Assembly (NCBI RefSeq): GCF_965249985.1
Contig: NZ_OZ252280.1
Origin: Algiphilus sp022763315
GTDB lineage: Bacteria; Pseudomonadota; Gammaproteobacteria; Nevskiales; Nevskiaceae
DNA: 64,000 nucleotides
Direction: 5' to 3' (one strand)
This document shows positions 23,388 to 30,705 of the stretch, piece after piece (the stretch's first letter is position 1; every line of letters begins with the position of its first letter). A program made the translations under genes and the position numbers. The notes beneath the pieces are model-generated. The model did not search any database, was not told where the DNA came from, and was given only the letters and a program-made list of their open reading frames with translations.

Positions 23388-24515
23388 ATGGACGAGACCG
23401 CACCCCGCTACACCGTCTACAAGATGGATATCTCCTACTTCAGCGGGAAGCTGGAGGCCTATCTGCGCAACAAGGGCATCGCCTATGTGGCGCAGGACGC
23501 GGATGCACGCACGCTCGACCGCATCCACCGCGCTACCGGCGCCAAGAAGGTGCCGGCGGTGGAGATGGCGGACGGCCGCTGGCTGTTTGATACCACGCCC
23601 ATGCTCGACTGGTTCGAGCAGCAGCACCCGGAGCCGGCACTCACCCCGACCGATCCGGCGCTGGCCTTCGTCGCGGCGCTGGTTGAAGACTATGCTGACG
23701 AGTGGCTCTGGCGGCCGGCGATGTGGTGGCGCTGGGAACCGATTCCCACGCGGTTGGCGCTGGGCTGGCGCATCGCCCAGATCGTTGATTTTCCCGCCGT
23801 GCACAACGGCGTCTTCGCGCGCTATTTCGCGCATCGGCAGCGCCAGACCTGGCTGAGGGATGACGGCGTCAACGCCGGCAATGCCGAGGCGGTGCGCGCG
23901 GTCTATCTGCACGAGCTCGACACACTTCAGACGGTGCTGTCCCAGCAGCCCTATCTGCTCGGCGCACGGCCCAGCGCGGCGGACTTCGGCTACTTCGCAT
24001 CGATGTTCCGGCATTTCGGCAACGACCCCGATCCCGCCGAGCATATGCGCCGCCGGGCGCCCGCGGTCTATGAATGGCTCGCCCGTCTCTGGAACGGCGG
24101 GCCGGCGCGCCTTGGCGGTGAGGCAAGGTGGCAGTGGCCGGAGGCGCCGCACTGGGCAGGCTTATGGCAGCGGATCGCCCAGGACTATCTGCCCTATCTG
24201 TATGCCAATGCCTGCGCCTATCGCGACGGCCGGAAGCGCTTCGATGTCGCCTGCGCGGCCTTTGCGCTGAAGGGGACAGTCACCCACCGCTACCGCGTGT
24301 GGTGCCGGCAGGCATTGCAGCGCCGCTTCGCGGCCCTGGACGTCGATGCGCAATCCCGGGTGGAGGCCCTGTTCGCCGCACACGGCGGCTTGCAGGCTTT
24401 GCACGCCGACGGCGTGATCGACGCCGGCATGGAGGATCATTTCGTCTTGCCCAAGGTGGCCGGTGATTTCCGCCCATCGCTGCGCGTCGCCCTGATGGGC
24501 CAGCCGCGCGACTAG
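23388..24515 (+). CDS. Extended glutathione S-transferase-like protein 2
   Basis: A 375-residue relative of the gene at 21654-22784. The N-terminal thioredoxin-like part has YKMDISYFSGKLEAYLRNKGIAY, then KKVPAVEMADGRWLFDTTPMLDWFE with cis-Pro and DTT at the thiol-binding site. The helical part has PYLLGARPSAADFGYFASMFRHFG. An unusual extra C-terminal region of about 120 residues ends in KVAGDFRPSLRVALMGQPRD. The SYFSGK motif is shared with protein 1 and marks a distinct subfamily. The ATG at 23388 lies in a gap after the thioesterase; no strong ribosome-binding site is seen. It is the last gene of the plus-strand operon, convergent with the TetR gene. Confidence 0.8.
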   Translation: MDETAPRYTVYKMDISYFSGKLEAYLRNKGIAYVAQDADARTLDRIHRATGAKKVPAVEMADGRWLFDTTPMLDWFEQQHPEPALTPTDPALAFVAALVEDYADEWLWRPAMWWRWEPIPTRLALGWRIAQIVDFPAVHNGVFARYFAHRQRQTWLRDDGVNAGNAEAVRAVYLHELDTLQTVLSQQPYLLGARPSAADFGYFASMFRHFGNDPDPAEHMRRRAPAVYEWLARLWNGGPARLGGEARWQWPEAPHWAGLWQRIAQDYLPYLYANACAYRDGRKRFDVACAAFALKGTVTHRYRVWCRQALQRRFAALDVDAQSRVEALFAAHGGLQALHADGVIDAGMEDHFVLPKVAGDFRPSLRVALMGQPRD

Positions 24516-24529
24516 GCGCGTTCATGCAC

Positions 24530-25180
24530 TCAGGTCTTGTCTGGCGGCGGCGACCCGGCTTCGATGCGGCGGATGAGATCGTTGAACACGGCCACGCCGC
24601 GATCGCGCGAGATGGCGCCGTCGCGCACCAGCTGGCGCATGCCCCAGAAGCCCATGACGATGATCCAGCTGAACACGCGCGCACTTTCGGTATCAAGACC
24701 CATCCGCTGCTGCACGGGATCCATCCAGACATTGCTGATCATCGAGCGGATATTGCGGCGGATGCGATCCAGCTCCGGCGAACCGCCGGCCGTGCCCGCC
24801 ATCAATTCCCACAGCGCGTCGCCGCGCCCCGGCGGCATGTCGAGCGTGACCGATTCGGCACTGATCACGGCTGCCTGGAGCCCGTCGGGATGCGCCGCGA
24901 TGGAGGCGCGCGTCCCTTCCATGACGTCGTTGAAGATGTGCCAGGCGGTCTGCGCCACCAGGGCCTCGAGATTCGCAAAATGGTGATAGACCAGCTGGCG
25001 GCTGGTGCCCGCGCGTTCGGCCAGCGCACTCATGGTCAGGGCCGCCCAGCCGTCGCGTTCGACCATCTCAGCGGCAACGCCGAGCAGCATGTCGCGCCGG
25101 TTCTCGTGGCTCAGATACTGCCGTTTGCCGCCGGCGGCGGTGCTGTCGCGCGCCTCAGCGCTGCGCTTGGAGGTCTTCAT
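24530..25180 (-). CDS. TetR-family transcriptional regulator
   Basis: A 216-residue one-component repressor. The N-terminal helix-turn-helix region runs DMLLGVAAEMVERDGWAALTMSALAERAGTSRQLVYHHFANLEALV, matching the TetR DNA-binding domain with its usual YHHF segment. The helical C-terminal half would bind a small ligand. The ATG at 25180 fits the family length; the upstream extension runs into the intergenic region and has no signal of coding. It is divergent from an alpha/beta hydrolase, so it may repress that gene, and by proximity it could also act on the neighbouring operons. I found no clear palindrome in the 182-bp gap. Confidence 0.88.
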   Translation of the reverse strand: MKTSKRSAEARDSTAAGGKRQYLSHENRRDMLLGVAAEMVERDGWAALTMSALAERAGTSRQLVYHHFANLEALVAQTAWHIFNDVMEGTRASIAAHPDGLQAAVISAESVTLDMPPGRGDALWELMAGTAGGSPELDRIRRNIRSMISNVWMDPVQQRMGLDTESARVFSWIIVMGFWGMRQLVRDGAISRDRGVAVFNDLIRRIEAGSPPPDKT

Positions 25181-25362
25181 CGCGGCAAGGGTAATGCGCG
25201 GACGGTGGGCTGTCGATTGCGCCCATGCGACGGCAGCGGGCACTCGCACGATCGTATCCGCGGCGATGGCCAACGGTCCGATGGCGCCTTCAGATAACAG
25301 ACACACACCGCGGTGCGCCGCACGGGATGCGCCGCCCTGATAACCACCAAGACGAGAAGACG

Positions 25363-26283
25363 ATGTCGTTACTGCCTACCCCGCGCAGCGGGCACGCACC
25401 CACCAACGGGCTGGAACTGGCCTACGAAGACTATGGCGATACCGACGCACCCGCGGTGGTGATGATCATGGGCCTGGGGACCCAGCTCCTGGGCTGGCCC
25501 GAGCCCCTGATCGCGGCGCTACTGGAGCGTGGCTTCCGCGTCGTCCGTTTCGACAACCGCGATGTCGGTCTGTCGACCCGCCTGTCAGGAGCCAAGCCCA
25601 CGGAAGACATCCGCCGCGCCTATTCGAAGTCGCTGCTGGGTCTGCCGGTGCAGGCGCCCTACCGCTTGCAGGATATGGCGCAGGACACGCTGGGCCTGCT
25701 TGATGCGCTGCAGATCGAGCGCGCCCATGTGGTGGGGGCCTCCATGGGGGCGATGATCGGTCAGACGCTGGCAGGACATCATGCGGACCGTGTCGCGAGC
25801 CTGACCTCGATCATGTCGTCCAGCGGTCACCGCTGGCTGCGTCCGGGCGATCCACGGGCCACGCTGCGCCTGTCGCAGCCGCCGCCCGCCCAGGACCCGG
25901 AGACCATCGCCCGCCACATGACGCAGACCATGCGCGTCATCGGCAGCAAGCCGCATCTGGCCATGGATGACGACCAACGCTATGCCGAACTCAAGCGTGC
26001 CGCCGAGCGCGCCTACTATCCCGCCGGAACAGCGCGGCAGCTGCTTGCCATTCTCGCCTCCGGCAGCCGCGTGGACCTGCTTCGCCGGCTGCGTACGCCC
26101 ACCCTGGTGCTGCACGGCGAGCACGATCCGCTGGTGCCGGTCACCCACGGCCGCCATACCGCGCGCTGTATTCCGAAGGCGCGGTTGGAGACTTTCGACG
26201 GCATGGGGCACGATCTACCTCCGGCCCTCATGCCGCGCTTTGCCGCCTTGATCGCCGAACACGCCGCGCAGGTGGGCCGCTGA
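25363..26283 (+). CDS. Alpha/beta-fold hydrolase
   Basis: A 306-residue hydrolase. The oxyanion-side HG-like segment is MIMGLGTQLLGWP, the nucleophile elbow is GASMG (Ser127), the acid lies in VLHGEHDPLVPV, and the catalytic histidine is in FDGMGHDLPP. This sequence type is common among esterases and acyltransferase-like hydrolases with unknown substrates. The ATG at 25363 follows a GACGAGAAG stretch, a weak ribosome-binding site. It is divergent from a TetR gene and 42 bp ahead of an alkylsulfatase-like lipoprotein gene, with which it may be co-transcribed. Confidence 0.88.
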   Translation: MSLLPTPRSGHAPTNGLELAYEDYGDTDAPAVVMIMGLGTQLLGWPEPLIAALLERGFRVVRFDNRDVGLSTRLSGAKPTEDIRRAYSKSLLGLPVQAPYRLQDMAQDTLGLLDALQIERAHVVGASMGAMIGQTLAGHHADRVASLTSIMSSSGHRWLRPGDPRATLRLSQPPPAQDPETIARHMTQTMRVIGSKPHLAMDDDQRYAELKRAAERAYYPAGTARQLLAILASGSRVDLLRRLRTPTLVLHGEHDPLVPVTHGRHTARCIPKARLETFDGMGHDLPPALMPRFAALIAEHAAQVGR

Positions 26284-26325
26284 GGCCAGCCTGGCGAGCG
26301 CATAACAGAGAACGGGGAGACCAAC

Positions 26326-28056
26326 ATGATGACAAGGATGAAGCGGATGGGCGCGCGGGGCGCGATGGCATTGCTGGCCGTGCTGTTTGCGGCCTGCGGC
26401 AGCGAGCCGCCAAGCTTTTCCGAGCCGGTGCAGAGCGTCGAAGCGCTGCGCGCGCACAGCGCCGAATTCGAGAAGGGCGTGGTCCAGGTCACCGAAGGCG
26501 TGCACATGGCCATTGGTTTTGGGCTGGCCAATTCCATCATGGTGGAGGGCGAGGATGGCGTGATCATCATCGACACCATGGAAACGATGGAGGAGGGCCG
26601 CGCGGTGCGCGAAGCCTTCCGCGCGGTGGTGGACAAGCCGGTGCGCGCGATCATCTACACCCATAACCACACCGACCACGTCTTCGGCGCCCAGGCCTTC
26701 GTCGACGAGGGCGTGACCCCCGAGGTCTTCGCGCATGCCGACACGATGGACTATGTCTACCGGATCATCACCGAGTTCCGCCCGGTGATCACACGGCGCT
26801 CGATGCGCATGTTCGGCAACTACCTCGACGACGGGGTCGTCGTCAACAATGGCATCGGCCCCTTCCTCGGTATCGGTCCGGACAGCACGCTCGGGATCCT
26901 GCCGCCCACGCAAACCTTCGAGGACCGCATGAGCGCGGAAGTGGCGGGTGTACGCTTCGAACTCGTCCACGCCCCCGGCGAGACCAACGACCAGCTCTTC
27001 GTCTGGTTCCCGGATCTGGGCGTGCTGGCACCCGGGGATAATCTGTACAAGACCTTCCCCAATCTCTACACCATCCGCGGCACGCCGTATCGCTCGCTCA
27101 AGGGTTGGGCGGAGAGCATCGACACGATGCGCGCGCTGCCGATCGAGCACTTGGTGCCAAGCCATACGCGGCCGCTGTCCGGCAAGGAAAAGATTCACCA
27201 GACCCTGACCGACTACCGCGACGGCATTCGCTTCGTCTACGACCAGACCGTGCGGTTGATGAACCAGGGCGCCACCCCGGACGAGATCGCCGAACAACTC
27301 ACCCTGCCGCCGCACCTGGCCGAGTCGCCCTTTCTGCAGGAGTTCTACGGCACGGTGGAGTGGTCGGCGCGCTCGGTCTTCGCCGGTAATCTCGGTTGGT
27401 TCGATGGCAACCCGTCGCAGCTCAACCCGCTCGCACCGGCGGACCACGCCGCACGCATGGCCGATCTGGCGGGCGGCAAGGCCGCCCTGCGCGACCACGT
27501 GCTGGCGGCCGCCGAGGCGGGTGATGACCAATGGGTATTGCAGCTGTCGGACCACGCGTTGCGCCTGTTTCCCGACGATAGCGCGATCACCGAGGCCCGG
27601 ATCGATGCGCTGACCCGGCTGGGTGAGCAGGCATCCAACCCCAATGCGCGGCACTACTATCTGACGAGCGCTCTGGAGTTGCGCGGCCTGGAGATTCCGG
27701 TGCTCAGCAATGCCGGCGACGAGATGCTGGCCCGTTTCCCATTGTCGCGCTTTTTTGCCGCCATTCCGGTCAATCTCGACGCCGCAGCAGCGCTGGAACT
27801 CGACCAGAAGGTGGGTTTCAGCTTCACGGATTCGGACGAGACCTTCACCATCTGGGTCCGGCGCGGCGTGGCCGAAGTGCGCGACACGCTGATGGAGGAT
27901 CTCGACATCCACGTTGCCGTGGACTCGCTGGTGTTCAAGCAGATGCTGGCCCAGCAGCGCAATGCCGCGGTCGCCATCGCCAAGGATTTCGAGTACCGCG
28001 ATGGCGGACGGGTCGCCTTTGCCCAATTCATGCGGCTGTTCATACCGCCTGAATAG
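26326..28056 (+). CDS. Alkylsulfatase-like metallo-beta-lactamase lipoprotein
   Basis: A 576-residue predicted lipoprotein with lipobox FAAC (Cys24). The MBL domain carries THNHTDHVFGA (His113, His115, Asp117, His118) and downstream ligands in FELVHAPGETNDQ and LVPSHTRPLSG, the pattern of SdsA1-type alkylsulfatases. A helical dimerisation region follows, and the C-terminal part (VNLDAAAALELDQKVGFSFTDSDETFTIWVRRGVAEV) is SCP2-like, expected to bind the hydrophobic tail. It probably hydrolyses long-chain alkyl sulfates or similar amphiphiles at the cell surface or in the periplasm. At 576 residues it is somewhat shorter than the roughly 660-residue SdsA1. Confidence 0.87.
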   Translation: MMTRMKRMGARGAMALLAVLFAACGSEPPSFSEPVQSVEALRAHSAEFEKGVVQVTEGVHMAIGFGLANSIMVEGEDGVIIIDTMETMEEGRAVREAFRAVVDKPVRAIIYTHNHTDHVFGAQAFVDEGVTPEVFAHADTMDYVYRIITEFRPVITRRSMRMFGNYLDDGVVVNNGIGPFLGIGPDSTLGILPPTQTFEDRMSAEVAGVRFELVHAPGETNDQLFVWFPDLGVLAPGDNLYKTFPNLYTIRGTPYRSLKGWAESIDTMRALPIEHLVPSHTRPLSGKEKIHQTLTDYRDGIRFVYDQTVRLMNQGATPDEIAEQLTLPPHLAESPFLQEFYGTVEWSARSVFAGNLGWFDGNPSQLNPLAPADHAARMADLAGGKAALRDHVLAAAEAGDDQWVLQLSDHALRLFPDDSAITEARIDALTRLGEQASNPNARHYYLTSALELRGLEIPVLSNAGDEMLARFPLSRFFAAIPVNLDAAAALELDQKVGFSFTDSDETFTIWVRRGVAEVRDTLMEDLDIHVAVDSLVFKQMLAQQRNAAVAIAKDFEYRDGGRVAFAQFMRLFIPPE

Positions 28057-28100
28057 CCGCACGACACAGCACGGGTCCGCGTCTGGAGGACGAAAACGCG

Positions 28101-28463
28101 ATGGAGCACAGCAAGGAATTCGTGGCGCTCGTGGATGCAGCGCGGGCGCGGATCCTCGAGATCGACGCCAGTGAACTGGCGACCCGGCTGGCCAAAGCAC
28201 CAGAGGCGGTGTTGATCGACGTTCGCGAGGAAAGCGAGTACGCCGCCGGCCACGTGCGCGGTGCCGAGCACATCGGCAAGGGTGTGATCGAGCGCGACAT
28301 CCTCGCCAAGCACCCCGACAAGACGCAGCCTCTGTATCTGTATTGCGGTGGTGGCTACCGCTCGGCGCTGGCCGCCGACGCGCTACGCCAGATGGGCTAC
28401 GAAAGAGCAGTCAGCGTTGACGGCGGCTGGCGTGCCTTGCGCGAGATCATGCCCACCGAATAG
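28101..28463 (+). CDS. Rhodanese-like domain protein
   Basis: A 120-residue single-domain rhodanese. The N-terminal VLIDVREESEYAAGHVRGAEHIG and the active-site loop YCGGGYRSAL with Cys82 are intact, so persulfide transfer is possible. The C-terminal VDGGWRALRE is standard. There is no signal peptide, so it acts in the cytoplasm. A GGAGGA site precedes the ATG, 44 bp after the alkylsulfatase-like gene. The pairing suggests a link to sulfur released from alkyl sulfates, but this is inference. Confidence 0.88.
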   Translation: MEHSKEFVALVDAARARILEIDASELATRLAKAPEAVLIDVREESEYAAGHVRGAEHIGKGVIERDILAKHPDKTQPLYLYCGGGYRSALAADALRQMGYERAVSVDGGWRALREIMPTE

Positions 28464-28534
28464 AACGGCCCAAGGGGCGCCAGCACCTGATATGCCTGGG
28501 CTATGCGCGCCGTCGCAGGTGCCTTTCGTACCGC

Positions 28535-28562
28535 TTGACAGTGCAGGCGGGCGTGGCAGAAT
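28535..28562 (+). promoter_or_regulatory. Candidate sigma70 promoter upstream of the Rnk-like gene
   Basis: A perfect -35 TTGACA (28535-28540) is followed after 16 bp by CAGAAT (28557-28562), four of six -10 positions. It lies in the 300-bp gap before the Rnk-like gene and just upstream of a 16-codon reading frame. Confidence 0.4.
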
Positions 28563-28569
28563 CCAAAGC

Positions 28570-28620
28570 ATGATCTTGTTGTCTCGACCGATTCGGACCG
28601 CCGTCAAAAACGGCCATTAG
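28570..28620 (+). other. Possible 16-codon leader peptide
   Basis: Reads MILLSRPIRTAVKNGH and stops at 28620, starting 8 bp after the candidate -10. A small inverted repeat GCCGT-caaaa-ACGGC (28600-28614) lies in its end, and a larger 10-bp stem with one mismatch and a 6-nt loop (28621-28646) follows its stop. No ribosome-binding site is evident. It could be a leader/attenuator for the Rnk-like gene or chance. Confidence 0.25.
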
Positions 28621-28764
28621 ACCGACGCCCGGAGCGCCCCGGACGTCGGGGCGACGGCTGCTCGTCAGCCACAGGCGCAGATCACATCCCCAGCATCAAC
28701 CCGTTTACCACGCGCCGCAATGCATTCGGCGCTCATCAGGGGCGGCCTCGACGGCCGAATCATC

Positions 28765-29169
28765 ATGATTTCTTTAATGGCTGCGTCTGAGAAGCCTCAG
28801 ATCACCGTGTGCGAATCCGACTACGACCGTTTGACCACCCTCGCCGAGGCCGCGGAGCACAGCCGTCCGGAGATCGCAGAGTTTCTGCTGGGCGAGATGA
28901 ATCGCGCGGTGGTGGTCGCGGACGAGGCGCTTCCGGCGCAGGTCGTGCGGATGCACGCAGAAGCGCGCATCCGCACGGAAACCGGCGCAGAGCGCACGCT
29001 GCATCTGGTCTATCCCGCCGAGGCCAACGTCAGCGAGCACCGGATCTCTATCCTCAGCCCGATCGGTGCGGCCCTCATTGGTCTACAGGAGGGGCAGTCC
29101 ATCGAATGGACGGGGGCAAACGGTGGGACGCACCGACTGTCCGTGCTCACCGTACGCCCACCGGCCTGA
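28765..29169 (+). CDS. rnk: Rnk-like regulator (GreA/GreB C-terminal domain family)
   Basis: A 134-residue protein close to the length of E. coli Rnk (136). It starts MISLMAASEKPQITVCESDYDRL, has a short N-terminal helical part, and a GreA/B-like C-terminal domain with VYPAEANVSEHRISILSPIGAALIGLQEGQSIEW. Rnk binds RNA polymerase near the secondary channel and affects nucleoside diphosphate kinase and alginate levels in other species. The start could also be 28777 (MAASEK); neither has a good ribosome-binding site. The 300-bp upstream gap holds a candidate promoter, a 16-codon frame and a GC-rich stem. Confidence 0.8.
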   Translation: MISLMAASEKPQITVCESDYDRLTTLAEAAEHSRPEIAEFLLGEMNRAVVVADEALPAQVVRMHAEARIRTETGAERTLHLVYPAEANVSEHRISILSPIGAALIGLQEGQSIEWTGANGGTHRLSVLTVRPPA

Positions 29170-29232
29170 GTTCCCGGCGCCGCCTCGATATGGCCTGTTC
29201 ACCAGGTGGCTGGGGCGGCGCCGTGTGCGACT

Positions 29233-30162
29233 TCAGAGGCAGCGCGCCTGCGCCACCGCCTGTCCCGGAAACAGGGGTTGGTCCAGCTGCTGTAGATCAA
29301 AGCCGCCCGCGTGAACCGAGAGTGCGAAGCTATCCGGCACCAAGGGGTGCAGCGTGCCGCAGGCGAGCGCGTCCTCAAGGCATTCCAGCGTGGCCTCGAC
29401 GCGAGAAAAATCCACGGTGTCACGCCATGGCGCCAAGTCGTAGTTCCACCACTGCAAGGCCAACAGGCGCTCGACAATCGCGTCGCTAAAGCGCTGGCGT
29501 ATCACTTTGGCCGGGGAGCCCACCGCCATGGCGAAGGGGGGGATATCCCGGGTCACGACACTGCCGGCCCCCACCACTGCGCCGTCGCCAATGGTGACGC
29601 CCCGCTTGATGAAGGTACCGGCACCGATATATGCCTCGTGCCCGATCACCGTTCGGTTGGCCTGCTGTGAGGCCCACGATGCACCGGAACTCGACCGTGG
29701 TGCCAATCGGGCGAAATCCTCCAGCCGGTACATCTCTGGGACTTCTTCCGGCCGGGTGAAGGCAAAGGGGTGACTGCTGAACCAATCCATCGGGTGTTCC
29801 GGCGGCCCGATGATGGACGACTCGCCGATTTGTGAATAGCGCCCGAGCTGAGTGCGATAGACACTCGTCTTGCCTGCCGAATTGAAGAACGTAAAGGCGC
29901 CAATTGTGCAGTCCTTGAGGCGATGGCCAAAGACCCAGCCCGGACGCTCAAACCTCAGCGTGCCCGCCAATCCGACGGGCTCGCGCACGATCAATCCATA
30001 TTCCTGCAGCGTTGCAGTTGCGCCCTGCAGCGGTACGGCGGCGCTCACGCATGCATCCTCTGCAGAAGCGTACCGGACAGCCGCGCAGCAGGAAGATGGA
30101 CCGCTCGTATCCGCATCGTGTACACCTTTGATCCCAGTTTGCGCGCGAGTCTGCATTCTCAT
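29233..30162 (-). CDS. Left-handed beta-helix acetyltransferase (hexapeptide repeat)
   Basis: About 309 residues if it starts at the ATG at 30162; the frame stays open to 30483 and no clear ribosome-binding site settles the start. Hexapeptide-type repeats run from WVFGHRLKDCTIGAFTFFNSAG, through the central SQIGESSIIGPPEHPMDWFSSHPF loop, to RTVIGHEAYIGAGTFIKRGVTIGDGAVVGAGSVVTRDIPPFAMAVGSPAKVIRQRF. This is the CatB/WbbJ group, which acetylates sugars or antibiotics using acetyl-CoA. The central loop histidine is a plausible catalytic base. It lies beside the distal end of the CRISPR array without obvious partners. Confidence 0.72.
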   Translation of the reverse strand: MRMQTRAQTGIKGVHDADTSGPSSCCAAVRYASAEDACVSAAVPLQGATATLQEYGLIVREPVGLAGTLRFERPGWVFGHRLKDCTIGAFTFFNSAGKTSVYRTQLGRYSQIGESSIIGPPEHPMDWFSSHPFAFTRPEEVPEMYRLEDFARLAPRSSSGASWASQQANRTVIGHEAYIGAGTFIKRGVTIGDGAVVGAGSVVTRDIPPFAMAVGSPAKVIRQRFSDAIVERLLALQWWNYDLAPWRDTVDFSRVEATLECLEDALACGTLHPLVPDSFALSVHAGGFDLQQLDQPLFPGQAVAQARCL

Positions 30163-30705
30163 TGGTCGTTCAGACCCCACCGATTTCCCAGCCTCATGCT
30201 GCAGAAAGCGGGCGCCCATTGGCTGTCGTCCAGAGTCCCCTGGCGTGTCCGTAAACGGGTCGATGCGGTGTACGAAATCTCCGACTTTTCCCACCCGCAG
30301 ACATTGCCCTGCCGCATGTCGCAGGCGTGGATGCAGCCGCAGCGCAGAGGACCTCCAGTGGCGACAAATCGTCCGATGCCCGCAAAGGAGCGTGCGACGA
30401 ATGATTGTGGTACGCGGCAGACAGGAATGGCTGTAGTCTAGCCGGCTGATGCAATAGCCGCGGCGAGATACGCTTGTCCCCATTCCTCGAATGGTTGTAG
30501 TGCGTGCCTTTCACGCGTTGGCAATGACTCTCGTTACGGTTCCGCATGGAGAGCAGTCGCTGTGTGCCGGTGTTGGCCAATGCATTCGCCGGCTCGCTGC
30601 ACCGAATGTGCGAGGAAGGGATGCAGCTGTAAGGGGGCACCGCTTGATGTAAGAGGCTTTCGCGACAGTAGATGGTATGTCAGGTGTGCGGCGGTGATCG
30701 GTCAG
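30163..30705. other. Gene-poor stretch flanking the CRISPR array
   Basis: About 540 bp between the likely acetyltransferase start and the distal, degenerate repeat. The only long frame is the upstream extension of the acetyltransferase (to 30483), which has no recognisable domain. I see no convincing gene, RNA or repeat. Confidence 0.4.

Noticed and set aside
26215..28200. A minus-strand frame of 661 codons opposite the alkylsulfatase-like gene.
   Set aside because: It is a shadow of a gene with an intact HxHxDH motif and lipoprotein signal.
30163..30483. An extra N-terminal domain of the acetyltransferase from the frame open to 30483.
   Set aside because: The stretch is Arg/Ser/His-rich with no domain pattern or ribosome-binding site, so a start near 30162 is more likely, though not certain.
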